Assembly (NCBI RefSeq): GCF_949987535.1
Contig: NC_080066.1
Location: forward strand, 95,802,413-95,866,412
DNA length: 64,000 nucleotides
Direction of reading: 5' to 3'
DNA from: Balaenoptera acutorostrata
Taxonomy: Eukaryota > Chordata > Mammalia > Artiodactyla > Balaenopteridae
This document shows, one piece after another, positions 33,561-45,708 of the stretch. Positions within the stretch are counted from its first letter, which is position 1, and the number at the start of each line of letters is the position of its first letter. A model generated the notes under the pieces. The model saw only the letters and a program-made list of their open reading frames with translations, had not been told where the DNA came from and ran no database searches. A program made the translations under genes and the position numbers.

Positions 33561-33700
33561 GGGAATTCCCTGGTGGTCCAGTGGTTAGGACTCCGCACTT
33601 CCACTACAGGACTGCAGGGGAAACGTGTTCGAGAGTCATGGTTGGGGAACTAAGATCTCACATGCTGCTCAGCCAAAAAAAAAAAAAAAAGAAAGAAAAA
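33561..33700 (+). mobile_element. Short CHR-type SINE, second of the pair
   Basis: Head GGGAATTCCCTGGTGGTCCA, A-rich tail. Followed by AATGTAAAA, a diverged third copy of the same target. Confidence 0.88.
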
Positions 33701-34584
33701 AATGTAAAAAGACAACCCACAGAATGGGAGAATATGTTTGCAAATCATGTATTTGATAAGGGATTCAAAGCCAGAATATATAGAGAACTCCTAAAATTCA
33801 GCAACAAAAAAACAAACAACCTGATTCAAAAACAGACAACAGACTTGAATAGACTTTTCTCCAAAGAAGATATACAAATGGCCAATCAGCAAATGAAAAG
33901 ATGCTCAACATCACTAATCATTAGAGAAATGCAAATCAAAACTGCAATGAGATACCACCTCACACCCATTAGGATGGCTACTATCAAAAAACAGAAAATA
34001 AATGTTTGAAAGGTTGTGGACAAATTGAAACACTTGTACACTGTTGGTGGGAATGTAAAATGGTGCACCTACTATGGAAAACAGCATGGTGTTCCTCAAA
34101 AAATTAAAAACAATTACCATATTATCCAGCAGTTCCACTTCTGGATATATACCCAAATGAACTGAAAACAGAGTCTTGAAGAGATATTTGTTTTCCATGT
34201 TCATAATAGTATTATTAACAATAGCCAAAAGGTGGAAGCAACCCAAGTGTCCATCAACAGATGGATGAATGGATAAGCAAAATGTGGTATATACATACAA
34301 TGGAATATTATTCAGCCTTAAAAAGGAAAGAAATTCTGCAATATGCTATGACGTGGATGAAACTTGAGTACATTATGGTTAGTGAAATATCCAGTCACAA
34401 AAAATAAATATGAGATATCTAGAGTAATCAAAATTATAGCAGAAAGTAGAATGGTGGTTGCTCAGGCTGGGGGAAAGAAGAAATGGAGAATTATTGTTTG
34501 TAGAGTTTCAATTTTGCAAGTTGAAAGAATTCTGGAGATTGATGGTTGCATAACAACATGAATGTACTTAATACCAGTGAACAG

Positions 34585-34892
34585 GACTTCCCTGGTGGCG
34601 CAGTGGTTAAGGATCTGCCTGCCAATGCAGGGGACATGGGTTCGAGACCTGGTCTGGGAAGATCCCACATGCCGCGGACCAACTAAGCCTGTGCGCCACA
34701 ACTACTGAGCCTGCGCTCTAGAGCCCGTGTGCCACAAGTACTGAAGCCTGCATGCCTAGAGCCCATGATCTGCAACAAGAGAAGCCACTGCAATGAGAAG
34801 CCCATGCACCGCAACGAAGAGTAGTCCCCACTCGCTGCAACAAAGACCCAATGCAACCAAAAATAAAATCTAAATAAATTTATTAAAAAAAA
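34585..34892 (+). mobile_element. CHR-type SINE in an L1 3'UTR
   Basis: TSD ATACCAGTGAACAG, perfect 14 bp, at 34571-34584 and 34893-34906. Confidence 0.93.
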
Positions 34893-35555
34893 ATACCAGT
34901 GAACAGCACATTTAAAAATGAATGAGATGGTAAATTTGATATGTGTTTTACCACATTTTTTTAAATTGGGGGAAAAAACTATTACTAACATCACACTTAT
35001 AATGGTGAAAGTCTGAATGTTTCTCCCATATAACAGAGAACAAGAAAGGATAATTGCTCTCACTACTTCAATTCGAAATTGTACTGTAGGTACTAACTAG
35101 TGGAATAAAGCAAGAAAAAATAAAGAAAAAGCATATAGATTAGAAGTTTTAAAAGTAAAATTGTATTTTTACATGACGTGATCATGTGCATATACAATCC
35201 TAAGGAATCTACAAAAAGCTACCAGAACCCATAAGTGAATTTAGCAATGTTACAGGGTATACTGCCAATATAAAAAAATGTGAGTATACAAAAAATACTA
35301 GCAATGGTCAATCAGTAACTGAAATTTTTAAAAATATCATTTACAATAATGTCCAAAAACATGATATCCTTAAGGATATGCTCAATAAAATACGTGCAAG
35401 ACTCGTGTATTGAAAACTACAAAATATTTCTGAAAGAAACTAAAGATGTAAATAAGTGGGAAATATACCATGGAAAGCTCAGTATTGTTAAGATGTAAAT
35501 TATCCCCAAATTGATGTATAGATTCATTACAATCACAGTCAAAATCCAAGCAGGT

Positions 35556-35942
35556 GGGACTTCCCTGGTGGTCCAGTGGTAAAGAACCCACCTTCCAAGG
35601 CAGGGGACACAGGTTCGATTCTTCGTCGGGGAACTAAGATCGCACATGATGCGGGGCAACTAAGCCTGCGTGCCGCAACTATTGAGCTCGCTCACCTCAA
35701 CGAGAGAGCCTGCATGCCACAAACTACAGAGTCCACGTACTCTGGAGCCCATACGCCACAACTAGAGAAGAGAAAACCTGCTCACCATAACTAGAGAGAA
35801 GCTCGAGCGCCGCAGTGAAGAGACTGTGCACCGTAATGAAAGATCCTGCATGCCTGAACGAAGACCCTGTGTGCTGCAACTAAGACACAATGCAGCCAAA
35901 AAAATAAGGAAATAAATAAATTAAATAAATAAATATTTTTAA
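35556..35942 (+). mobile_element. CHR-type SINE
   Basis: Older variant with GAACGAAGACCCTGTGTGCT near the 3' end. TSD AAAATCCAAGCAGG at 35541-35554 and 35943-35956. Confidence 0.93.
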
Positions 35943-37089
35943 AAAATCCAAGCAGGCTTTTATGTAGAAATTGACAAGGTGATTCCAAAATCTATATGGA
36001 AATGCAAAGGACTTAGATTAGCTAGAACAATTTAGAAAAGGAAGAATAAAGTTGGAGAATTTTTACTACCTGATTTAAAGACTTTAAAGCAACAGTAATC
36101 AAAGCAGTATGGTATTAGTATAAGGTAGTCATGAGATTAATGGAACAGAATATTGAGCCCAGAAATAGAGCCACACATATTAAGTCCAATATTAATTGGC
36201 CAATATTTTTAATTTTTGACGAAGGTGCCAAGGTAAATTCAATGGAAGAAAAAACTGTCTTTTAAACAAATGGTTGCAGAACAGCTAGGTATCCATACGG
36301 AAAAAAAAAAAAAAAAGAAGCCAGTCCTTACTTTACGTCATACAAAAAATGTACTCAAAATGAATCATATACCTAAATGTAAAAGCTAAAACTATAAAAA
36401 ATTTCAAAAAAAAATATGAGAAAATCTTCATGACACTGAGATAGACAAAAATTTCCTTCCTAGGATGCAAAAAGCACAAACCATAAAGAGAAAACCTATT
36501 AACTGGATATCATCAAAATTTTAAAGTTCTGCTCCTTGAAAGACACTTCAAAGAAAATGAAAAAGCAAGCCACAGACTGGGAGGAAATATTTGCCATACA
36601 TATATTCTGACAAAGGATTTGTATCCAATACATATAAAGAAATCTTATAACTCGGTAAGACAATACAATTTAAAAATGTGCAAAAGATTTCAATAGAAAC
36701 ATCATGAAAGAAGATATAAGAATGGCCAGTAAACACATGAAATAATGTTCAGTATTTTTTATTATCATGTGAATTAAAACCACAATGAGTTAACACCACA
36801 CATTCACTGCAGTGGCTAAAATTAAAAAGACCAGTACCACCAAATATAGGTAAGGATGTGGAGCAATCAGAACTCATACATAATTAGTGAAAATGTGAAA
36901 TGGCACAACCAGTTTGGGAAAAGTTCTGGCTATTTCTTAAAAGTGTAATATTCACATATGATCCAGAAATTCAACTCCTTGATATTTATGCATCAATAAA
37001 GTTGATTTTTTTCTAAGTTAAAAAAAAAGACTGAAAATACCAAGTGTTGCAGAATGTGGAGCAACCAGACTATAAAATGTACAACCACT

Positions 37090-37442
37090 GGGACTTACCT
37101 GGTGGCACAGTGTTTAAGAATCTGCCTGCCAATTCAGGGGACACGGGTTCGATCCCTGGTCCGGGAAGATCCCATATGCCGCGGAGCAAGTAAGTCCATG
37201 CACCACAACTACTGAGCCTGCACTGTAGAGCCCGCGTGCCACAACTACTGAATCCCACACGCCTAGAGCCCATGCTCCGCAGCAAGAGAAGCCACCGCAA
37301 TGAGAAGTCCACGCACCGCAACGAAGAGTAGCTCCCACTCACCGCAACTAGAGAAAGCCCGCATGCAGCAACAAAGACCCAACACAGCCCAAAGTAAATA
37401 AATTAATTAAAAAAGAAACTAAAAACCACCCTTTAAAGTAAA
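37090..37442 (+). mobile_element. CHR-type SINE with 3'-transduced segment
   Basis: TSD ATAAAATGTACAACCACT, about 17-18 bp, at 37072-37089 and 37443-37460. About 30 bases (37413-37440, GAAACTAAAAACCACCCTTT onward) separate the normal tail from the TSD. Confidence 0.92.
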
Positions 37443-37581
37443 ATAAAATGTACAACCACTATAGAAAACAGTTTGCCAGTTTCACCCCCACAATCCACTC
37501 CTAGGGATTTATTCCAAGAGTAATGAAAGCATATATCTACACAAAGACTTGGACACAAATGCTCACGATGACTGTATTCCT

Positions 37582-37901
37582 TTTTTTTTCCCTTAATTTT
37601 ATTTATTTATTTATTTTTGGCTGGGTTGGATCTTCGTTGCTGTGTGTGGGCTTTCTCTAGTTGCGGTGAGCAGGGGCTACTCTTCGTTGCGTTGCTCAGG
37701 CTTATTGCGGTGGCTTCTCTTGTTGCAGAGCACGGGCTCTAGGCGTGCAGGCTTCAGTAGTTTTGGCGCACAGGCTCAGTAGTTGTGGTGCATGGGCCTA
37801 GTTGCTCCATGGCATGTGGGATCTTTCCAGACCTGGGATGGAACCCGTGTCCCCTGCATTGGCAGGCAGATTCTTAACCACTGCGCCACCAGGGAAGTCC
37901 C
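37582..37901 (-). mobile_element. CHR-type SINE
   Basis: TSD GACT(G/T)TATTC at 37570-37579 and 37902-37911. Faces the copy at 37090 about 140 bases away, forming an inverted pair. Confidence 0.9.
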
Positions 37902-38806
37902 GACTTTATTCTTAATAGCCGTAAACTGGAATCCTAATTTCCAGCAACACATGAATGGATAAACCAAAAGCAGTGTATCCATACAGCGGACTAGTACTAA
38001 GCAATAAAAAGGGACAAACTATCATGCACATAACATGGACAACTCTGAAAAAATTTTGCTGAGCAAAAGATGCCAGATGCAAAAGAGTACATACTGCATT
38101 ATTCTATTATATGAAACTAGTAAAAACAAAACTAGTCTATGGTGACAGGAAAGCAGATGAGTGGTTGCCTGGGGCTAGGGAAAGGGGTTGGGGATTGACT
38201 GCAACAGGGCACAAGGGAATTTTTTTCAGGTGATATGAATGTTGTATATCTTGATTGTGGTGGTGGTTACACCAATGTATACATTTGTCAAAACTCATTG
38301 AAATGTACGTGCACTTTATTGTACATAAACTATGCCTCGATAAAGTTTATTTTAAAAACATTTGGAAGCCACTGGTCTACTGGGTATGAGGGAAATAATC
38401 ATTAGCGTTGCAACATTTTGTTAAATGATATTGTTACCAAGGCTGTAGCCCCAGAATCATAACCCTGCCCCTCCCTTGAATAGAAACTAATTACTCTTAC
38501 TAAAGTTTTCGGAGGAAGCTGCAAAGAGAAAAAACAAGAACTGGTTAGAACCACCTAGGCCCAAGATGGTGGGAGATTTGACTTCCAGTAGACCTTGAGC
38601 CTTATTATACACTCATTGTAATACATTAGCATGCTAAATGACACATCCACCAAAGCCATGACAATCGACGATTGCCATGACCACAACCAGAGAAGCCTAT
38701 ACAAGGACTGAAAAGGAGAGTTGCATCAGTTCCAGGTCCAAACCACACCCCTGTTCTGGGATAACTCATGAATATTCCTCCCACTCTTTCCAATTCCCTC
38801 CTTTTT

Positions 38807-39111
38807 TTTTTTTTAAGTTTTAATTTATTGATTGATTGATTGCTTGACTGCTATGTTGGGTCTTCGTTTCTGTGCTAGGGCTTTCTCTAGTTGCGGCAAG
38901 CGGGGGCCACTCTTCATCGCGGTGCGCGGGCCTCTCACCATCGTGGCCTCTCTTGTTGCGGAGCACAGGCTCCAGACGCGCAGGCTCAGTAGTTGTGGCT
39001 CATGGGTCTAGTTGCTCTGCGGCATGCGGGATCCTCCCAGACCAGGGCGCGAACCCATGTCCCCTGCATTAGCAGGCAGATTCTCAACCACTGCGCCACC
39101 AGGGAAGCCCC
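38807..39111 (-). mobile_element. CHR-type SINE with (TGAT)n tail, inside an LTR
   Basis: Perfect 17-bp TSD CCAATTCCCTCCTTTTT at 38790-38806 and 39112-39128. Same (TGAT)n/CTAGGGC subfamily as the copy at 31316. Confidence 0.95.
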
Positions 39112-39366
39112 CCAATTCCCTCCTTTTTAACTCGACCTTCCTGTATATTTGATGTCTCCACAGGAATTGAGTTGAGAAGCTGCTTTGCAAACTAGGTTCT
39201 TTGCTTCTCCATTCTTTGGCCACTGAATAAAGCTTGTGCTATTCCAGCCTCAGCATCAGTTTCATTGTTGGCTGCATGACTCCAATCAGAAAAAAAAACC
39301 CACCTGGCTGGGACAGGGGGTCTCTGCCCAAGCTAGGACCCCAGTGCAGGTCCAGTTGACTAATTT

Positions 39367-39861
39367 TGTTAGGGGAACCACTGACCGAAACTGCCCGCCT
39401 TGGCCAGGCCCAATAATTACCACTCACATGAGTTATCTTACAACAGGAGGTCCTGGTAAGGAACACGTAACTAACAAGCTACCACCAACTCGAAGAATTT
39501 GGGAAAGGTCAAAAGGAGAGAGGAGACACCAGTCCATATGTCCTACCAACCTCCCAGAATCCTTCTCACTAGAATCCATCTTGGCTGAGTGATGCGTGCA
39601 GAACCAGGAAGGACCCTGAGTCAGAATGATAGGCCAGAGACAACCCGGAAACTAACTCCATTACCATAAATCCCAAGACTGTGAGCCATGCGTCATAGAA
39701 GTTCTCTTGGGTTCCCTTACCCTCCTGCTCTCCACCCGGGTGCCCCTTCCCAATAAAGTCTCTTGCTTTGTCAGCACATGTGTCTCCTCGGACAATTCAT
39801 TTCCGAGTGTTAGACAAGAGCCCACTCTCAGGCCCTGGAAGGGGTCCACCTTCCTGCAACA
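39367..39861 (+). mobile_element. Solo gamma-type LTR nested near the end of another LTR
   Basis: 495 bases from TGTTAGGGGAACCACTG to TTCCTGCAACA, with 4-bp TSD ATTT (39363-39366, 39862-39865), the size used by gammaretroviruses. CCCAATAAAGTCTCTTGCTT marks the R region. Low apparent decay; no internal region. Confidence 0.85.
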
Positions 39862-39876
39862 ATTTGGTAACGATAT

Positions 39877-41150
39877 CAATGGACAAAATAAGCAAATATG
39901 TGTTGCTAATATAGTCAGATAAAATTTAAACAAATTTAAAAAGAAACTGTAATATATGCACATGGTTCTAAAATAAATGATAGAGAGAGGCTTATAATGA
40001 AAATAAATATCCCTGCCCCATCCTTTCCTGACCTTAGTCCTTTTCCCCAGAGGCATCCACTTTTAATATTTTATTTTCCCCTCTCTTTCCTCAATGAACT
40101 AGAGTGTAAACTGGTAGATATGGAGCAGTTGATGAAAAGCATTTAATTGTAATGTAAACCAGAAGAGCCAGTAACTTAAGCCCAATGCTGCTGATCTCTC
40201 CACATTGCAACAGTAGCCTCTCTGATTTATATGAGATATTTCCACATTCTGGAGTTCTCAAATTCCCCAAAGAGCATTACTGTTTATAACTTGAAAGGCA
40301 CCTGATGGCTAAACACTGAATCTTTTAAGTAAAAGCTTTGTAATGGAAACACGTTCTAAAGAAAACATTCCTTAAGAAGAGCCAAAATGGCAAGTTCCAG
40401 GAATGAGGGAGAAAAGAGAAAGAGATTCTCTTCATTATTGTGTAACTTGTTGGGATGCCATCCATAGTTTGCTTAATAATAGTTATGTTTAAGGTGTACC
40501 AGTGAATTGCTGGTGGGGGTTGGGATGAAGGAGGCAGAGTAGCCTTGGAGAGGAGATAGCACTTGCCCTTGCAACTGTGTTGTGTGTCAAAGGGCTTTGA
40601 AAGAGGAAGGGGAAGGGTGCATTTTGGCTAAGAAAACTACAAGGAGTTCACTATTACAAGAGAGGAAAACATGTAGGGTGTATTATGAGAGGTAAGGCTG
40701 GGAAATAGGGTCCATGTTTCTGTTATGGTTTTTTGGTCATAAGCAAAATAACTGACTTGGCTAATGTAAACAAAAAGGATTTATTGGAAAGATGAGTGGC
40801 TCACAGAATTGATGGGAAAGCTGGAGAACTAGGCTTGGAAATAGGATCAAGGGCAGCTGCAGAACTCTAGGCAGCAGGAACTATTCAACTTTCTGTCAGA
40901 GTGACTGAGTGCCAGTACTTTTTTTTTTTTTTCCATCCCTGCATAATTTGACTCAGGATTCAAAATTCTGAGAGGGCATAATTGACTTTATATCATAAAC
41001 CCACCCATCCAGGGCACCTTGATTTATTGTCCTACTGAGGCAGGCAACACTGTCCACAGTGGCGAAAAGGTAATTCCCAAAGGAATGTAAGTGCACTGAG
41101 GATATGTCATGTTGAGTTTATGTTTTACCCTATAGACTAAAGGAGACCAT
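39877..41150. other. Intergenic DNA with no recognised gene
   Basis: AT-rich, then G/A-rich text with AAGGATTTATTGGAAAGATG near 40776, possibly an ancient repeat. No supported frames. Confidence 0.4.
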
Positions 41151-41860
41151 TGAAGAATTATGAATAAGAAACTAAGATGATGAGAAATGTAGATTTTAGA
41201 TAATCCTGGTTTAAATTGGAGGATGGACTAAAAGGGGGCAAGAATAGTATGAGGGAGACTTGTACAAAAACTCTTGCATTGATTTGGGGGAGATGTTGAA
41301 TGCTTGCATTTGACAAGGATATGGAAGTTGGTAATCTGAAGAGGAATACATTTTTGAAAGATATTTAGTAAGTAGAATGAATCAAAAGACCAATTGAATA
41401 TGGGTGGTAAAGAGGAGGAAGAGTCTTGGTTGATCCCCAGGTTTCTGTTTTGAACATCTGTTTGGAAGTTGGTGCCATTTATAGACAGAATGCACTGAGA
41501 GGTCAGTTAGAGGAACAGTGATTCCATAGGAAGTTGAATTTTACATGTTTCCCATTAAGGATACATTTGGAATTTTGAAATGGATATATCTAATAGGCAG
41601 TTGGATGTATGTGGATATAGAGCAAGAAAAAGACCTGAGCTAGAGAGATTTGGAATGTATCACTATGTAAATGGTCTTTGAAGTCATGGACATGTACCAT
41701 ATTTTCAAGGCTTTGAGTATGGAGTATAAGAGAAAAGGAATGAGAATCACATTCCAAAAGGAGGGTAAGGAGAAAGAGGTACACACAGATACCAAGAAGG
41801 AGCAGACAAATAGGAAGAAAATTCATGTAAACCAGAAGATAATTCACTGTGGTTTGATGA
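41150..41860 (+). repeat. Ancient mammalian interspersed repeat, same kind as 1-360
   Basis: TTGGTTGATCCCCAGGTTTC, TAGGCAGTTGGATGTATGTG and ATGGTCTTTGAAGTCATGGA fit a widespread, very old mammalian repeat whose family I cannot name with confidence. Noncoding. Confidence 0.4.
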
Positions 41861-41883
41861 ACACATTGTGAACATATCAACTA

Positions 41884-42613
41884 CAAACTATTTTTAAGAG
41901 CTTTACTAAGATATAATTGACATACCATACAATTCACCCATTTTAAAGTATACAATTTAGGGAATTCCCTGGCGGTCCAGTGGTTAAGAATCCATATTTC
42001 CACTGCAGGGGCCGCAGGTTTGATCTTTGGGGAACTATAGGATCCCTCATGCTGTGTGGCCAAATAAATAAATATACAATTCAGGTTTTTTTAGTATATT
42101 CTCAGGGTTGTGCAACCACCACCACAATCTAATTTTAGAATATCTTGTCTCTCCTGAAAGAAACACCATGCCCATTAGTTGTTACCCCTCACCTCCCTCA
42201 TACCTCTTCCAGACCTAAACAACCAACAGTCTGAGTATTTCATTTTAATGGTATCATACACCACGTGTTATTTTGTGGCTGGCTTCTTTCACTTAGCATA
42301 AATTTTCAAGGGTCATACATGTTGTAGCATGTATCAGTACCTCATTCCTTTTTGTTGCTGTATCATATTGTATTATATAGATATCCCATGTTTTATTTGT
42401 CTACTCATCAGTTGATGGACATCTGGGTTGTTTCCACTTTTTGGCTACTATGAATAAAGCTGCTATGAACATTTGTGTATAACTGCTATGAACATTTTGC
42501 GTGAACACGTCTTCATTACCTAAGAGTGGAATTGTGGGGTCATATGGTAACTATATGTTTGACTTTTTGAGGAAGTGCCAAACTGTTTTTCAAAGTGACT
42601 GCATCATTAACCA
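41884..42613 (-). mobile_element. Old L1 3' fragment, antisense
   Basis: TTTACTAAGATATAATTGAC and GGCTACTATGAATAAAGCTG are antisense L1 3'UTR and ORF2 end. AACTGCTATGAACATTTTG repeats the just-preceding GCTGCTATGAACATTTG, a short local duplication at 42460-42497. The flanking 42620-43040 is probably also old L1. Confidence 0.75.
41959..42069 (+). mobile_element. Short CHR-type SINE
   Basis: GGGAATTCCCTGGCGGTCCA head; TSD A(A/T)ATACAATT on both sides (about 41947 and 42071). Confidence 0.88.
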
Positions 42614-43053
42614 CAAATTATTTTAAATATTTCTTTAGCTAATACTTTGGATGTATAATTACTTTTAGGAGATATATATTTTTATAGCTTACTAAAATAA
42701 GGTGAACACTCTGTAGAAACCACCCAGGTCATGCAGTAGGATTTTGCCTACCATCTCAAAAGATCCTTCATACGCCCCAACTCCATCACAGTCCCTAGCT
42801 TCTCTCTAAAAGTAAGCACAATCCTGATAATCATATTATATCTGTATCTCTTCCACATAAAGAATTCTGGTTCTGAAGGATACAGAGGATGTTAGAATAT
42901 CCTATAACTATTCCTTTGCTTTATCTACTTTATACATGCTGAAGTGTTATAATAGTGATACTAGTAATACTAGTAATCATCACCACCAAGTTATGATTAC
43001 TGAAAAGAATTTTTTTCTGCATATATTGTCCCCATCCTGTCCACAATTTTTTT

Positions 43054-43382
43054 TTTTTTAAAACTTCACTTTTTTTTTTAATAGTAATCTTTTATTTATT
43101 TATTTATTATATTTATCTTTGGCTGTGTTGGGTCCTCGCTTCTGTGCGAGGGCTTCCTCCAGCCGCGGCAAGCGGGGGCCACTCTTCATCGCGGTGCGCG
43201 GGCCTCTTCACTATCCCGGCCTCTCCCGTTGCGGAGCACAGGCTCCAGACGCGCAGGCTCAGTAGTTGTGGCTCACGGGCCCAGTCGCTCCGCGGCATGT
43301 GGGATCCCCCCAGACCAGGGCTCGAACCCGTGTCCCCTGCATTGGCAGGCAGACTCTCAACCACTGCGCCACCAGGGAAGCC
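43054..43382 (-). mobile_element. CHR-type SINE with extended tail, first of a pair
   Basis: TSD CCACAATTTTTTT at 43041-43053 and 43383-43395. Some 30 bases with AAAACTTCACTTTTTT lie between the TSD and the (TTTA)n tail, a further 3'-transduction candidate. Confidence 0.9.
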
Positions 43383-43395
43383 CCACAATTTTTTT

Positions 43396-43628
43396 AAAAA
43401 ATATTTATTTATTTATTTAGGCTGTACCTGGTATTAGTTGCAGCATGCGGAATCTTCGTTGTGGCATGCGGGATCCTTTGTTGCAGCATGCAGGATCTTT
43501 TTTTTAGTTGCGGCATGCGGACTTCTCAGTTGCGGCATGCAGGATCTAGTTCCCCAACCAGGGATTGAACCCAGGCCCCCTGCATTGGGAGCGCGGAGTC
43601 CTACCCACTGGACCACCAGGGAAGTCCT
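43396..43628 (-). mobile_element. CHR-type SINE variant with repeated CGGCATGCGG blocks, second of the pair
   Basis: Inserted at the duplicated target; CTCCACAGTTTTT follows at 43631. The body contains five degenerate copies of TTG(C/T)(A/G)GCATGC(A/G)G, an internal expansion. Confidence 0.85.
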
Positions 43629-43643
43629 GTCTCCACAGTTTTT

Positions 43644-43991
43644 GATTAATCATATTATATCTGTATATTTGTGCTTTCTGCTTTCCTTGTTAGATCCTGA
43701 CTGATATAGGGGTGTACCACATAGTTTTTGAGATATGTCCTAAGAGGGTACCTGTAGTGCTTACTGCAATCATCTGTGATTTCTCCCAGAGACAGAAAAT
43801 TACATTGCATGGATTTGTGTGGTCTTATCTGTGTCCTGCCACCCATGTAATGCCTGGAGGTATAAGACAAACCTGTTTTCAGAGATGCAGTTGGAATTAG
43901 ATGAGGAAAACTTGCAAGGATGTTTTGGAAAATGGTATATTAATGAATTGTAACTGTAGGAAAGGAAGTGGTCTTTGGAGTGATATCTAAT
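43644..43991. other. Intergenic DNA with no recognised feature
   Basis: No supported frame or element. The ATTAATCATATTATATCTGTA phrase here (partly quoted) recurs from 42821, a sign of a shared old repeat. Confidence 0.35.
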
Positions 43992-44002
43992 AAAACTAGA
44001 CA

Positions 44003-44300
44003 GGGCTTCCCTGGTGGCGCAGTGGTTGAGAATCTGCCTGCCAATGCAGGGGACACAGGTTCGAGCCCTGGTCTGGGAAGAACCCACATGCCGCGGGAAC
44101 AGCTGGGCCCATGAGCCACAATTACTGAGCCTGCGCGTCTGGAGCCTGTGCTCCGCAACAAGAGAGGCCGCGATAGTGAGAGGCCCGCGCACCACGATGA
44201 AGAGTGGCCCCCGCTTGCCACAACTAGAGAAAGCCCTCTCACAGAAACAAAGACTCAACACAGCCATAAATAAATAAATAAATAAATTAAAAAAAAAAAA
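44003..44300 (+). mobile_element. CHR-type SINE, young variant
   Basis: TSD AAAACTAGACA at 43992-44002 and 44301-44311; little divergence from the other GCGTCTGGAGCCTGTGCTCC-type copies. Confidence 0.94.
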
Positions 44301-44311
44301 AAAACTAGACA

Positions 44312-45034
44312 AAATTTGATAACCAAGGAGGAATTAGAAAATTAAAGTCAGGCAGATGACCGAAAAGCTGAATGTACACTGAAAATCTCCCTTCAGTAAG
44401 GGGGAGAAAAGGCCCAGTCACAATGAACTGCAAAGAGCAGTACTGTTGTATGACTCATTGCGAATGTTTAAAAAACAACATGGAAATCAAAGCACTGCCC
44501 ATTAATAGTGCTTCTCATTATATGGCATGGATTAAATATTCTCTTTATTGTAATTTTTCTAAAATCTCAACAATATATAACTTTATTTTCATTCATCTCC
44601 ATCTGTATTGCAGGCGCTGAATAAGTAATAGGAATTAGGGAAGAATGAGGAATAAATACATGAATTTCAAAAAATGTTCCTGGAAATCATCATGCAACTC
44701 TGATCTCAACCTTAAATAAAATAGTGGAATAAATATTTAAAAAGAAAAAATGTGTAAGCCTCTAAAGGATGAAGGAATTCTGACTAATCAACAGCAATGA
44801 TAAATAATAAATAGTGGACCTTGCCAGATTGGCGTGAGTGGTTTTCTGGGGGGTTTTTGGATTTTAAATTCCAGGAACAAGAGAAGAAGAGAAGTATTAG
44901 ATATTCTAGATTGGACTATCAGTAAAGCATTTCGAGCTAGCATCTTGTGAAATCTCAATTACGAGATTAATTTATAGTGATTTCCAGGTGAGAGTGGTAA
45001 CTGGAAACTTTCAAAGAAGGCTTAGAGGAACAAA
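44312..45034. other. Intergenic DNA with no recognised feature
   Basis: AT-rich, no gene or clear element. Confidence 0.4.
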
Positions 45035-45377
45035 TGAGCAATGAGAGGAAATTTTTTAAAACTTTTTCTTTTGTTGTGAAATATTCATAGACATGTATAT
45101 AATGAAAACGCATTGTTTAAAGAAAACTCTAAAATGAACACCCAGTTCGAGAACTAAAGCATTGCCAGTAACATAGAACCTTACCTTGTATCATTTTCCG
45201 TCACAACTCCCTTCTACTTCCCCACCCCCAGAGATAACCATTTTTCTGACTTTTATGGCAATCATGTCCTTGCTTTTCTTTACAGTGTCACCATTACCTA
45301 TGAATTCTCCAACAGACGAGTAGCTTTGCCTGTTTTTGAACTTTATATACATGGAATCATACTGGACATATTCTTTT

Positions 45378-45677
45378 TTTTTTTTTAATATTAATTAATT
45401 AATTAATTAATTTTGGCTGTGTTGGGTCTTCGTTTCTGTGCGAGGGCTTTCTCTAGTCGCGGCAAGCGGGGGCCACTCTTCATTGCGATGCGCGGACCTC
45501 TCACTATCGCGGCCTCTCTTGTTACGGAGCACAGGCTCCAGACACACAGGCTCAGTAATTGTGGCTCACGGGCCCAGCCGCTCCGCGGCATGTGGGATCC
45601 TCCCAGACCAGGGCTTGAACCTGTGTCCCCTGCATTGGCAGGCAGATTCTCAACCACTGCACCACCAGGGAAGCCCT
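45378..45677 (-). mobile_element. CHR-type SINE
   Basis: TSD GGA(C/T)ATATTCTTTT at 45364-45377 and 45678-45691; (TTAA)n tail. Confidence 0.93.
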
Positions 45678-45708
45678 GGATATATTCTTTTGTATATGGC
45701 TTTCTTTG

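Larger units (their letters stand above)
31820..34960 (+). mobile_element. Old L1 ORF2 and 3'UTR, sense, with four SINEs
   Basis: Decayed RT region (TGGAGTTTATCCCAGGAATG at 32902), a jump near 33133 towards the C-terminal region (ACAACCCACAGAATGGGAGA; CACTGTTGGTGGGAATGTAA), and a 3' end with GAATGTACTTAATACCAGTG continuing after a SINE to 34960. Frames are broken everywhere. Confidence 0.8.
34975..38355 (+). mobile_element. Second old L1 (ORF2 to 3'UTR), sense, with three SINEs
   Basis: Runs from ORF2 mid-region (CACAGTCAAAATCCAAGCAG) through the C-terminal region to a 3' end AACTATGCCTCGATAAAG near 38328-38345. Multiple stops. It follows the previous L1 head to tail; both are sense. Confidence 0.75.
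38432..39871 (+). mobile_element. Solo class I ERV LTR, interrupted by a SINE and another LTR
   Basis: Termini TGTTACC...GGTAAC with target GATAT at 38427-38431 and 39872-39876. Removing the SINE and the nested LTR leaves about 620 bases. The U3-like part (AGATGGTGGGAGATTTGACT) matches the LTRs at 52105 and 60453, but the 3' half differs, so this is a sister subfamily. AATAAA at 39226. Confidence 0.72.
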
